From Bacteroidales bacterium (GTDB lineage Bacteria > Bacteroidota > Bacteroidia > Bacteroidales > UBA1715), in assembly GCA_017552705.1 (NCBI GenBank), contig JAFZOY010000126.1, positions 1 through 32,580 of the forward strand: a DNA stretch of 32,580 nucleotides. Direction: 5' to 3'. Position numbers and translations under genes: made by a program. Shown one piece after another: positions 10,857-18,889 of the stretch. The notes beneath the pieces were generated by a model that saw nothing but the letters and a program-made list of their open reading frames with translations, was not told the origin of the DNA and searched no databases. Within the stretch, counting starts at the first letter, position 1, and every line of letters begins with the position of its first letter.

Positions 10857-11450
10857 TTAAAACGAATATGCTACGCCTAAGCCAGTCTTACGATGTATCA
10901 AAAACTCCTTATCGTCAATATTCTCCTTTAGATATTTTTCTTTTAAATTAGGATGGCAATATTCGTGAATCAAATATACAGAAAATGCAGAATAATGGTA
11001 TTCCAAGAAAATACCTCCGCCATACGAAAAAGCAATGTCTTCTGCCTTGGTTGGTTTACGATAACGGTCTTCATAATTATAGGTTTTCCAATCAAGTCCA
11101 AGTTGACCAAATGCTCCAATTGCAAAATGATGTAAGAATGTGATTGTATAATCAACGCGACTTATTCCAGAATGTACCGTTATGTCACAGTAATTTAGAA
11201 AACTGGAAACGCCCCAATACCAATCATATAAAAGTTCTGCTTTATAATATTGATAACCTACGCCTACACCCAAACCCTGCCAAATATTTCTATGATAAAG
11301 CACATCTACGGCACGTCCATAATTTTGGGGTGTCAACAAAGTAAAACTTGCACAGACTGAATTTTTCTGAATTTTCTCGTCCTGTTCTTGGGCGAAACAG
11401 CCTATTCCAGAAAGAAAAAATAGCAATATAACTATACATGACTTTTTCAT
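10857..11450 (-). CDS. Outer-membrane beta-barrel-like protein, paralogue 4 of 4
   Basis: This 197-aa protein starts with the signal peptide MKKSCIVILLFFLSGIGCFA, cleaved probably before QEQ. It shares the family plan: KNSVCASFTLL, GLGVGVGYQYYKAEL, SRVDYTITFLHHF, FGQLGLDWKTY and YLIHEYCHPNL, and ends GLGVAYSF with terminal phenylalanine. It starts 3 bases after the stop of the C13-like protease gene, so the two are almost certainly translated from the same message. That coupling is the best hint to a role: the barrel may act with the secreted protease or the fibre-like protein upstream, for example as an anchor or partner in the outer membrane. This is inference only. It is separated from paralogues 1-3 by a gene remnant. 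Confidence 0.82.
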   Translation of the reverse strand: MKKSCIVILLFFLSGIGCFAQEQDEKIQKNSVCASFTLLTPQNYGRAVDVLYHRNIWQGLGVGVGYQYYKAELLYDWYWGVSSFLNYCDITVHSGISRVDYTITFLHHFAIGAFGQLGLDWKTYNYEDRYRKPTKAEDIAFSYGGGIFLEYHYSAFSVYLIHEYCHPNLKEKYLKENIDDKEFLIHRKTGLGVAYSF

Positions 11451-11453
11451 ACT

Positions 11454-13268
11454 CTATTGTTTTATAAAGGTTTTACTAATGCTGTTTCCTGAAACTGTCC
11501 TAATTTTCAGAAAATACTGTCCTTCTGGTAAATCTGAAACATCTAATTCCCAAAATAGATCGTTTTTTTCTGTTGTACAACTCATTTTAACGCCAACAAT
11601 ATCAAATATTTCAATTTGATGAATTGAATCAGATTGAACAAATATAGTTGATTTAGTTGGGTTTGGATATAGTTTCATTTGAATTTTTTCCCCACTATAT
11701 TCCATAGAACACTTTTCTTTACCTAGGACATCAAAATCTTTTAGCTCTATTTCAGAATATGTTTCAGGAACCACATCTTCACCCATTGAAAACAATAAAT
11801 CAGGGCTATATTCCAACAAAATGCTACTTACAGGTTTTATATGAACGGTAGAGCCTTGTTCAAAATGAGTTAAAGGATGAATGTTAACATCCTCAATAAA
11901 TTCAAAAGTAACATTTTTGCCAGTTTTAACAACATCATCGTCTAAATTGAGTTTACAGCTTCTAAACGTGGTGTCTATGTTAAAGGTTGTATTATGAAGA
12001 TTTTTTGTATAGCAAAAAACTCCATCCAAATCTAAAGAATTGCCCAACAATGTAGAATTTGAATAATATTGAGGCTCTTCATCGCCTTCTATATAATGGC
12101 AATCATTTATTTTTGCATAGAAAAAAGCCTCTTGCATGGATACATGTCCATCATTATCGGAATCCGCATTTACATGATTTCCAGCAGGATACCCACCTGC
12201 CATTGCTGCTGTCCAATGATGTACAAATTCATTGTAGTTGAATCGATTTTTTTCTTTCGTCCATGACTGAGTATTTGCACAAGCTGTTATTATAACCCTA
12301 TTGGGAGCGCTCAGAAATGGAATAAACAATCCACTAAAACAATTTTCCATAACTACAGTAATTGTTCCTGCGTTTACAAGGTTAAGGTATGATGCAAATT
12401 CTGTTTTAGAAATAAAATCGCTTTCCTGTTGCCACAATGGCAATCCTCCGACTATTTCTCCATGTCCAGTAACAAACACAAATAAATTATCCTCTTCGCT
12501 TAATATATCAGCCAAGTTATTAAAAACAGTAATAAGTGAATTTCGTGTCATTGGGTATTGAATATCATTATCTCCGTCCCCATCTAAATCCAAAGGCGAA
12601 GAATCATACTCCCAACAATCCTCAGGATCAGAGAAAAGATTATACCAAGGACAATGTGTTCTTGCGAGACACCTGTCGTCTCCGCTATTGGTTCCATCTG
12701 ACATTATAACGTAAATGTTGTTCTCGTCAAAACCATAATTGTAAACCAATGTGGAATAGATTTCCGAGCAATCATTCCAAAATCTTTTATCATTCGTCGA
12801 CTTTATATTAACAGATTCTATAATTACAGCGTATTTATGTTCAGACGATCCATTTGAACGTATATGTTCTCTTTGGTATTGGTTAGGTATAATTGTATTA
12901 TGGTCTTGTTCTTCATATTCTAAATATCTTCTATTTATACAATACATTTTACATTCATAAGGGAATTCACTATCATAAAAAACAGATATTATTTTACCAT
13001 CAAAATCCCAAATGACATATCTACATGGATGATCCCAATTGGCTTCTGGTGTTTCATCTATAAAAAACATACTCTCTTTGTCTGAAATACTTTTTGTGGA
13101 ATCATTTTTTATAAATTTCGATTCGTTGGGATTCAATACCTTATACACATCAGCACGTTCCAATTTGTTTGCCTCAAGATAGTTCTGTACATATTGAGGA
13201 ATTTTCAATTCTTGTCCAAATGAAGATATTGAGGCAAGAAGGAATATAAAAATAGAGAATCGTTTCAT
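11454..13268 (-). CDS. Secreted clan-CD (C13/legumain-like) cysteine peptidase with EF-hand loop and T9SS type A sorting domain
   Basis: This 604-aa protein begins with a signal peptide (MKRFSIFIFLLASISSFG). A caspase-fold peptidase core runs roughly from residue 145 to 360. The candidate dyad is H269 in FVFVTGHGE and C310 in TVVMENCFSGLF, each after a hydrophobic strand as in C13 and C14 peptidases, followed by NRVIITACA. A complete 12-residue EF-hand loop lies at D369-E380 (DSDNDGHVSMQE), and an Asp-rich DLDGDGDND segment at 227-235, so calcium binding is likely. Residues about 531-604 are a type A sorting domain: KLYPNP, IEIFDIVG, DLPEGQYFLKI, ending FIKQ, so export through the T9SS is expected. 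It follows the fibre-like gene by 6 bases and precedes barrel paralogue 4 by 3 bases. Substrate is unknown; cleavage after Asn or Asp, or a gingipain-like role, is only possible. Confidence 0.8.
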   Translation of the reverse strand: MKRFSIFIFLLASISSFGQELKIPQYVQNYLEANKLERADVYKVLNPNESKFIKNDSTKSISDKESMFFIDETPEANWDHPCRYVIWDFDGKIISVFYDSEFPYECKMYCINRRYLEYEEQDHNTIIPNQYQREHIRSNGSSEHKYAVIIESVNIKSTNDKRFWNDCSEIYSTLVYNYGFDENNIYVIMSDGTNSGDDRCLARTHCPWYNLFSDPEDCWEYDSSPLDLDGDGDNDIQYPMTRNSLITVFNNLADILSEEDNLFVFVTGHGEIVGGLPLWQQESDFISKTEFASYLNLVNAGTITVVMENCFSGLFIPFLSAPNRVIITACANTQSWTKEKNRFNYNEFVHHWTAAMAGGYPAGNHVNADSDNDGHVSMQEAFFYAKINDCHYIEGDEEPQYYSNSTLLGNSLDLDGVFCYTKNLHNTTFNIDTTFRSCKLNLDDDVVKTGKNVTFEFIEDVNIHPLTHFEQGSTVHIKPVSSILLEYSPDLLFSMGEDVVPETYSEIELKDFDVLGKEKCSMEYSGEKIQMKLYPNPTKSTIFVQSDSIHQIEIFDIVGVKMSCTTEKNDLFWELDVSDLPEGQYFLKIRTVSGNSISKTFIKQ

Positions 13269-13274
13269 AATGAT

Positions 13275-14075
13275 TTATTTGCTTTTTAGTTCCTCAATCT
13301 GTTTTTGCAAATCTATAATATACAGCGTTAATTCTTCTACTTTCTGAAGAAGAAGATTATCCATTTCGCCAACTTTGTAGCCGTTTTCTTTGAATTCCTT
13401 TGCCGAAGGCACATCAGGCAAATGTTTGTTCTCGGTTACGAATGCTTCCACTTCCGATAGTGGTTTGAGTTTGTAGGTTGGTTCAAACACATAATCGGAA
13501 GATGGCACGTCTGCCATAACTTTGAGTTCTTCACAAAGAATACCACTATTTACGGCTAATCTATAGGTGCTGCTTGTAGTGGCTCCATTGATGGAAAGCC
13601 ATTTAGATGACACAGTGGAATTACAACTAAGAGACGAACTACACGAAATATTAGTTGTTGAAAGTGATGTGGTTTGAATATAAGAGCATTGAATTCCCCC
13701 ATCTGATACTAATTTCCCGTTTGAGTTAAGCTTAAAATGTATTTGACTATGTCCATCTGAATCTATATTACAAAAATCAAAATTTCCTAATTGTATTCTT
13801 GAATAACCTGTTGGTGCAGGTATTAAATTTCCCAATGCAATATAAGTTGGGGTTATTGTAACACGTTCTTCTGGATATTGTGTACCAAATGAATTCTGAA
13901 TTGTTATTTTGTCGTTTTGGTACATTGCACATGGATTACCTGTTGTTGTAGGGCGTATTTGTGTTACCCCATACCGATAAATAGTGTCCGAAGTCGTTGT
14001 GCTTCCTGCCCATTGTTGTGCCATCGCTCCCATTGCTACGCAACACGATACGAAAAGAAATAATACTTTTTTCAT
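13275..14075 (-). CDS. Secreted tail-fibre-like protein with C-terminal coiled coil
   Basis: This 266-aa protein starts MKKVLFLFVSCCVAMGAMAQ, a signal peptide. An ATG ten codons earlier exists (14105) but lies inside a likely -7 promoter box, so the later start is preferred. Residues about 20-185 are rich in Ser, Thr and Asn with short beta repeats (SLSTTNISCSSSLSCNSTVS), like fibre or adhesin stalks. The C-terminal part has a motif often seen in Bacteroidota fibre-like proteins: PSSDYVFEPTYKLKPLSEVE, then NKHLPDVPS (218-224 for HLPDVPS), then a coiled coil at 238-266 with leucine/isoleucine heptads. It resembles tail-fibre proteins with a trimerising C-terminal region, without the full S74 endosialidase-chaperone signature that I could confirm. 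No T9SS domain is seen. It heads the leftward block and is divergent from the AraC regulator. Confidence 0.72.
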   Translation of the reverse strand: MKKVLFLFVSCCVAMGAMAQQWAGSTTTSDTIYRYGVTQIRPTTTGNPCAMYQNDKITIQNSFGTQYPEERVTITPTYIALGNLIPAPTGYSRIQLGNFDFCNIDSDGHSQIHFKLNSNGKLVSDGGIQCSYIQTTSLSTTNISCSSSLSCNSTVSSKWLSINGATTSSTYRLAVNSGILCEELKVMADVPSSDYVFEPTYKLKPLSEVEAFVTENKHLPDVPSAKEFKENGYKVGEMDNLLLQKVEELTLYIIDLQKQIEELKSK

Positions 14076-14102
14076 ACTAAAAAAATTTAATTCAACATAC
14101 CA

Positions 14103-14110
14103 CAAAAATA
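14103..14110 (-). promoter_or_regulatory. Bacteroidota -7 box for the leftward surface block
   Basis: On the minus strand this reads TATTTTTG, an exact match to TAnnTTTG. Transcription would start near 14097, giving a leader of about 20 bases before the ATG at 14075. No clear -33 TTG is found 19-21 bases upstream, so strength is uncertain. Its position rules out the longer ORF start at 14105 if the box is used. Confidence 0.5.
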
Positions 14111-14180
14111 CATTCCTAAAATTTTAAAATCATTAGCAAATTTTACGGAAAATCGTGTTGATTCGTGCAAATTTTTTGTT

Positions 14181-14210
14181 TTGTCGGTATCGTTAGAAAT
14201 CGTTACTTTG
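14181..14210 (+). promoter_or_regulatory. Candidate promoter of the AraC-family gene
   Basis: TTG at 14181-14183 and TTACTTTG at 14203-14210 are separated by 19 bases, the usual Bacteroidota spacing. The second element differs from TAnnTTTG at one position. Transcription would begin about 12 bases before the ATG at 14229. The divergent promoter for the leftward block lies about 70 bases away, so one regulator could act on both. Confidence 0.45.
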
Positions 14211-14228
14211 TAAAAACATTTTGTTTAT

Positions 14229-15074
14229 ATGGAAACTTTCAAAAAAGTGCTTGAAACCAAGAACAATCTTGTATGGTTTGTTTGCGAAAGAGGAACAATC
14301 ACTGGAATTCAAAATGGAGTACTTGTAACACTTACAAAAGGAATGATGTGCCGCTCCTTGCCGTTTTCCTTATTTCGAATACTTCACCATTCCGCCGATG
14401 CAAAAGTCATCTATTCCGATATAGACACGGAAACCGAACTATTCCGAATTTATCTGTTTCATATATTTCCACAAACCCATAGAATGCAATTCTTTCAAAA
14501 CATCCTATTGAAGTTATCGGACCAACAAATTGATTTTTTCAAAAAGAAAGTGGAACAAATATCTTCTTTGGAACTTGAAGCCGCTAATCCTGATACGCCA
14601 CACGAGCTTAAAGAAAATCTTCTTTATAGTAGTACTCTGAAGAAAATGGATTTGATAATGGATATTGTCATTAATCACGTGCGTAGTCATGAACGAAATT
14701 ATTCGCACAAGATTAACAAATCCTTTTTTAAGATGTTTGTTGATTTTATAGAACTATTGGAACTACAATGTTACAACGAACATTTTGTGGATTTTTATGC
14801 CAAACAATTGAATGTTTCTGTCCGCCACTTAACGGAATGCATAAAGAATTTCTCAGGCAAAACCCCAAGCCAATGGATAAACGATATGTTGGTTTCTAAA
14901 ATCAAAGCTGAGTTAATTCTCAATCAAAAACCTATCGGTCGGATAGCTGCGGACTATGGCTTTTCCGACATTTCGATTCTGTATCGTTTTTTCAAGAATG
15001 CAACAGGAATGTCGCCAAAACAATTCCAATCGGAGAATGAGAGCAGTGAGGACGAAGATTCATACGAAAAATAA
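14229..15074 (+). CDS. AraC-family transcriptional regulator
   Basis: This 281-aa protein has an AraC/XylS DNA-binding domain at the C-terminus with two helix-turn-helix units, at about 186-206 (YAKQLNVSVRHLTECIKN) and 234-256 (IGRIAADYGFSDISILYRFF), followed by the family signature GMSPKQF at 260-266. The N-terminal 180 residues are the usual cupin-like sensor position in this family; strands such as FVCERGTITGIQNGVLVTL fit this, but no ligand can be predicted. The last 13 residues are strongly acidic. It has no signal peptide or membrane segment. It is divergent from the fibre/protease/barrel block and is the obvious candidate to control it and itself; that link is inferred from position only. 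Confidence 0.88.
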   Translation: METFKKVLETKNNLVWFVCERGTITGIQNGVLVTLTKGMMCRSLPFSLFRILHHSADAKVIYSDIDTETELFRIYLFHIFPQTHRMQFFQNILLKLSDQQIDFFKKKVEQISSLELEAANPDTPHELKENLLYSSTLKKMDLIMDIVINHVRSHERNYSHKINKSFFKMFVDFIELLELQCYNEHFVDFYAKQLNVSVRHLTECIKNFSGKTPSQWINDMLVSKIKAELILNQKPIGRIAADYGFSDISILYRFFKNATGMSPKQFQSENESSEDEDSYEK

Positions 15075-15143
15075 GCCGATTCTCATTCCGTTACCAAAAA
15101 AATCCGTTATTTTGTCTTCGAAAACAAATAGAACGAATAAAAT

Positions 15144-15455
15144 ATGGAAAACAACAATCAACAACAGCTAAGCATAGACTTGCCTGCCGAAGTTGCCGAC
15201 GGTATCTATTCGAACCTTGCGGTGATTTCGCACTCAAATTCGGAGTTTATTCTTGATTTTGTCCGTGTGATGCCTGGCACTCCCAAGGCAAAAGTGATGT
15301 CGAGAGTAATCCTGACTCCCGAACACGCGAAAAAATTGCTTGGCGCATTGCAGGACAACATTCAAAAATACGAGCAGAATTTCGGCCCGATAAAAGTCAA
15401 CAACACACACAATATTCCTATGCCTAATATAGGTTCCGGCTCCGCACAAGCTTAA
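15144..15455 (+). CDS. DUF3467 family protein
   Basis: This 103-aa cytoplasmic protein matches the DUF3467 pattern: LPAEVADGIYSNLAVISHSN, then SEFILDFVRVMPGTPKAKV, then SRVILTPEHAKKLLGAL with a following helix NIQKYEQNFGPI. The last 18 residues are low complexity. The biochemical role of the family is not known. In Bacteroidota this gene is, as I recall, commonly found immediately downstream of rpoC; here about 6.7 kb separates them. It ends 5 bases before the rRNA methyltransferase gene, so the two are probably co-transcribed. The 69 bases before it hold only a weak -7-like TTATTTTG without a spaced TTG. Confidence 0.88.
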   Translation: MENNNQQQLSIDLPAEVADGIYSNLAVISHSNSEFILDFVRVMPGTPKAKVMSRVILTPEHAKKLLGALQDNIQKYEQNFGPIKVNNTHNIPMPNIGSGSAQA

Positions 15456-15460
15456 CAATT

Positions 15461-16204
15461 ATGGAACAACAACAAGATATGATTTATGGTTGCCATGCGA
15501 TTCTCGAGGCTTTGCGGGACGCTAAACCGATTGATCAGATTTTAATCAAAAAACAATCGGACAACGAACAAATCCGTGAGATTATATATCTGGCAAAAAA
15601 ACAAAACGTGACAATCAAAAGTGTGCCGGTTGAGAAACTGAATAAAATCACCCGCAAGGCTCATCAGGGAATCATCGCATTTATGTCGCCCATCGAGTTT
15701 CAGGATTTGGAACAAATTGTTCCCACAATTTTCGAGCAGGGCAAAAATCCGTTCATCATCATTCTCGACCAAGTGTGCGACGTGCGGAATTTCGGTGCAA
15801 TCACCCGAACCGCGGAATGTATGGGCGTTCAGGCCATTGTGATTCCACAGAGAGGAGCGGCAAAAATCGGTGCCGATGCGGTGAAGACTTCGGCGGGTGC
15901 ATTGTTAAAAATCCCCATCTGTAAGGTTCATTCACTGAAAGGCGCAATTGAATATCTCCAGCAATCCGGCATCACAGTGATGTGCGCCGCCGAAAAATTC
16001 TCGCAGAATTGCTACGACGCCGATTTAACAAAACCGCTTGCCCTTGTGTTTGGCGCCGAAGAAAACGGCATAGAGCCAGCGATTGTTGATATGGCGGATG
16101 GCTGCATAAGAATCCCTATGCAAGGCGAAATCGCGTCGCTCAACGTGTCGGCGGCTACCGCCATGTGCGTGTACGAAGTTTGCCGTCAACGGAAAAATGA
16201 ATAA
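15461..16204 (+). CDS. rlmB: TrmH/SpoU family 23S rRNA 2'-O-methyltransferase, RlmB type
   Basis: This 247-aa protein is a SPOUT methyltransferase of the TrmH group 3/RlmB type, expected to methylate the 2'-O of a guanosine in 23S rRNA (Gm2251 in E. coli) using S-adenosylmethionine. The N-terminal substrate-binding domain opens YGCHAILEALRD, with KAHQGIIAFMSP at the end of the domain. The knotted catalytic domain has all three motifs: NFGAITRTAECMGVQ with R116 (residues 110-124), VFGAEENGI (196-204) and IPMQGEIASLNVSAATAM with N228 (218-235). Length is standard. It follows DUF3467 by 5 bases. A different TrmH-family target cannot be excluded, but the domain layout favours RlmB. Confidence 0.9.
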   Translation: MEQQQDMIYGCHAILEALRDAKPIDQILIKKQSDNEQIREIIYLAKKQNVTIKSVPVEKLNKITRKAHQGIIAFMSPIEFQDLEQIVPTIFEQGKNPFIIILDQVCDVRNFGAITRTAECMGVQAIVIPQRGAAKIGADAVKTSAGALLKIPICKVHSLKGAIEYLQQSGITVMCAAEKFSQNCYDADLTKPLALVFGAEENGIEPAIVDMADGCIRIPMQGEIASLNVSAATAMCVYEVCRQRKNE

Positions 16205-16268
16205 AAATCGGCACAAATAGCGCCCCAATTGACATGGAAATTATTTCGTAAAATTCATACTGAAAATC

Positions 16269-16311
16269 AATTTCAAAGTGAAATGAAATTCAGAAAATAT
16301 GACTATCTTTC
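16269..16311 (+). promoter_or_regulatory. Possible promoter/operator region before the GH94 gene
   Basis: TATCTTTC at 16304-16311 is one base from the -7 consensus TAnnTTTG and would give a leader of about 35 bases. Just upstream, AATTTCA (16269-16275) and TGAAATT (16284-16290) form an inverted repeat that spans where a -33 element would be, a position suited to an operator. No proper -33 TTG was found. Weak evidence. Confidence 0.25.
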
Positions 16312-16351
16312 GCCACTTAAAAAACTTGATGTTTAATATATATAAATAACT

Positions 16352-18787
16352 ATGAAATACGGCTTTTTCGATGACGCAAACAGAGAATACGTCATCACAA
16401 ATCCCAAAACTCCTTATCCTTGGATAAACTATCTTGGTAACGAGGACTTCTTTTCTTTAGTGTCGAACACAGGCGGCGGTTACACGTTCTACAAAGATGC
16501 GAAATTCCGTCGTTTGACACGTTACCGTTATAATAACGTACCAACCGATGACGGTGGAAAATATTTCTACATAAAAGACGGCGAAACCGTTTGGAATCCA
16601 GGTTGGAAACCTTGCAAAACAACACTTGACAAGTATGAATGCCACCACGGTATGAGCTACACCAAGATTATTGGTGCGAAAAATGGCGTGGAAGCAGAAG
16701 TGTTGCAATTCGTACCACTTGGTTTCTGGGGCGAAATCTTGAAAGTTTCGTTGAAGAACACGACAAACGAAACGAAGAAGTTGAAACTTTTCTCGTTCAT
16801 TGAATGGTGTTTGTGGAACGCTTCCGACGATATGGAAAACTTCCAACGTAACTTCTCAACTGGCGAGGTTGAAATCGAAGATTCTGTGATTTATCACAAA
16901 ACTGAATTCAAAGAACGTCGTAACCACTACGCATTCTATTCGGTAAATACTCCTATCCAAGGCTACGACACCGACCGCGAGTCGTTCATCGGCTTGTACA
17001 ACGGTTTCGACTGCCCAGACGCAGTTATGGAAGGCAAACCTCGTAATACCGAGGCACACGGATGGTCGCCAATCGCATCGCATTACATTGAAGTTGAATT
17101 GGCTCCAGGCGCAAGCAAAGATTTCATCTTTATGCTTGGTTATGTGGAAGTTGCTCCTGAAGAAAAATGGGAAAGCAAGTTGGTTATCAATAAGAAACCG
17201 GCTAAGGCAATGATCGCTAAATACGATACAGTTGAAAAAGTTCAGGCTGCATTCAACGAACTTCGTTCTTACTGGGATAATTTGCTTGGCAAAATCACAA
17301 TCAAATCGAACGACGAGCGTCTTGACAGAATGGTGAACATTTGGAACCAATACCAATGTATGATTACGTTCAACATGTCGCGTTCGGCTTCGTTCTTCGA
17401 ATCAGGTATCGGACGTGGTATGGGCTTCCGCGATTCAAACCAGGACTTGATTGGTTTCGTACACCAAATTCCTGCACGTGCCCGCGAAAGAATCCTCGAC
17501 ATTGCCGCTACGCAATTCGAAGACGGTTCTTGCTACCACCAATATCAGCCACTTACCAAGAAAGGTAACTCAGCTATCGGTGGCGACTTCAACGACGACC
17601 CGCTTTGGTTGATTCTTTCAACTACGGAATACATCAAGGAAACAGGCGATTTCTCTATCCTTGACGAAATGGTTCCATTCGACAATGACGAATCAAAGGC
17701 AAAAACTCATTTCGAACACTTGAAGATTTCGTTCTACCACGTGGTGAACAATCTTGGTCCTCACAACTTGCCGTTAATCGGCCGTGCTGACTGGAACGAC
17801 TGTTTGAACTTGAACTGTTTCTCAAACGATCCGAACGAATCATTCCAAACTACAGGCAACAAGAAAGGCCGTACGGCTGAATCGTTGATGATTGCCGGTT
17901 TGTTCGTTATTTACGGTAAAGAATTCGTGAAACTTTGCAAGCAAATCGGTAAAAACGATGAAGCTGCCGAAGCTCAAAAACACGTTGACAACATGATTGA
18001 AGCCGTTAAGAAAGACGGTTGGGACGGTGAATGGTATCTTCGTGCATACGATTACTTCGGACGCAAAGTTGGTTCTAACGAAAACGAAGAAGGTAAGATA
18101 TTCATTGAATCACAAGGATGGTGTACAATGGCTGAAATCGGTAAGGAAGAAGGCCTTTGCCAGAAAGCGTTGGATTCTGTGAAAGAACGTCTTGACTGCG
18201 AATACGGTATCGTTTTGAACAACCCTGCTTTCACGAAATACTACATCGAATATGGTGAGATTTCGACATATCCAGCTGGTTACAAAGAAAATGCAGGCAT
18301 TTTCTGCCACAACAATCCTTGGATTATGATTGGTGAAACAATGATTGGCCGTGGTGACCGCGCTTACGAATACTACACGAAGATTGCTCCAAGTTTCTTG
18401 GAAGACATTTCAGACCTTCACAAAGTTGAACCATACGTATATTGCCAAATGATTGCCGGTAAAGACGCATATCGTCCGGGCGAGGCTAAAAACTCTTGGT
18501 TGAGTGGTACGGCTGCATGGAACTTCTACGCAATCATCCAGTACATTCTTGGTTTGAAACCAGATTACGATGGAATTTCTATCAATCCTTGTATTCCAAA
18601 GGCTTGGGACGGATTCTCTATGACACGTCAGTTCCGTGGTGCAACATACAATATCACAGTTAAGAATCCTAACCACGTAAGCAAAGGTGTGAAACAATTG
18701 ATTGTCAACGGAAAACAAGTTGACGGAATTGTTGTTCCAATGCAGGAAGCTGGAAAAACCCACACGGTAGAAGTGATTATGGGATAA
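16352..18787 (+). CDS. Cellobiose phosphorylase (glycoside hydrolase family 94)
   Basis: This 811-aa cytoplasmic enzyme lacks a signal peptide and is expected to convert cellobiose and phosphate into glucose and alpha-glucose 1-phosphate, saving ATP on cellulose-derived sugar. It matches the known Cellvibrio/Cellulomonas enzyme closely along its length: [20 protein letters not shown] at the N-terminus, [45 protein letters not shown] and [18 protein letters not shown]. The Asp of WND, D483, corresponds to the general acid of the family. The length (about 810-820 aa) is typical. No transporter, glucomutase or cellulase gene is adjacent, so the substrate must be delivered by genes elsewhere. Cellodextrin or laminaribiose specificity cannot be fully excluded, but similarity to cellobiose phosphorylases is strong. 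Confidence 0.93.
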   Translation: MKYGFFDDANREYVITNPKTPYPWINYLGNEDFFSLVSNTGGGYTFYKDAKFRRLTRYRYNNVPTDDGGKYFYIKDGETVWNPGWKPCKTTLDKYECHHGMSYTKIIGAKNGVEAEVLQFVPLGFWGEILKVSLKNTTNETKKLKLFSFIEWCLWNASDDMENFQRNFSTGEVEIEDSVIYHKTEFKERRNHYAFYSVNTPIQGYDTDRESFIGLYNGFDCPDAVMEGKPRNTEAHGWSPIASHYIEVELAPGASKDFIFMLGYVEVAPEEKWESKLVINKKPAKAMIAKYDTVEKVQAAFNELRSYWDNLLGKITIKSNDERLDRMVNIWNQYQCMITFNMSRSASFFESGIGRGMGFRDSNQDLIGFVHQIPARARERILDIAATQFEDGSCYHQYQPLTKKGNSAIGGDFNDDPLWLILSTTEYIKETGDFSILDEMVPFDNDESKAKTHFEHLKISFYHVVNNLGPHNLPLIGRADWNDCLNLNCFSNDPNESFQTTGNKKGRTAESLMIAGLFVIYGKEFVKLCKQIGKNDEAAEAQKHVDNMIEAVKKDGWDGEWYLRAYDYFGRKVGSNENEEGKIFIESQGWCTMAEIGKEEGLCQKALDSVKERLDCEYGIVLNNPAFTKYYIEYGEISTYPAGYKENAGIFCHNNPWIMIGETMIGRGDRAYEYYTKIAPSFLEDISDLHKVEPYVYCQMIAGKDAYRPGEAKNSWLSGTAAWNFYAIIQYILGLKPDYDGISINPCIPKAWDGFSMTRQFRGATYNITVKNPNHVSKGVKQLIVNGKQVDGIVVPMQEAGKTHTVEVIMG

Positions 18788-18800
18788 TTCCACATGATAC

Positions 18801-18856
18801 GCCGACAAGTCGGCAAAAACAAAAAGAGAAATCTGAAATCAGATTTCTCTTTTTTT
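18801..18856. terminator. Bidirectional terminator between convergent genes
   Basis: A long inverted repeat, 18821-18836 against 18839-18854 (core AGAAATCT and AGATTTCT), is followed by a run of T to 18856 on the plus strand and preceded by A-rich sequence from 18815 that gives a U-run on the minus strand. A smaller hairpin GCCGAC/GTCGGC (18801-18814) lies just before it. It can end both the GH94 transcript and the leftward HD-gene transcript, whose stop is at 18890. Confidence 0.9.
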
Positions 18857-18889
18857 ATGTTCAACCAAACCGCTTAGGGCAGTCTATCT

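Noticed and set aside
8532..15110. Prophage origin of the block because of the tail-fibre-like gene
   Set aside because: No other phage structural, integrase or lysis gene is present; the fibre-like protein has a Sec signal peptide and such proteins are common as chromosomal surface proteins in Bacteroidota.
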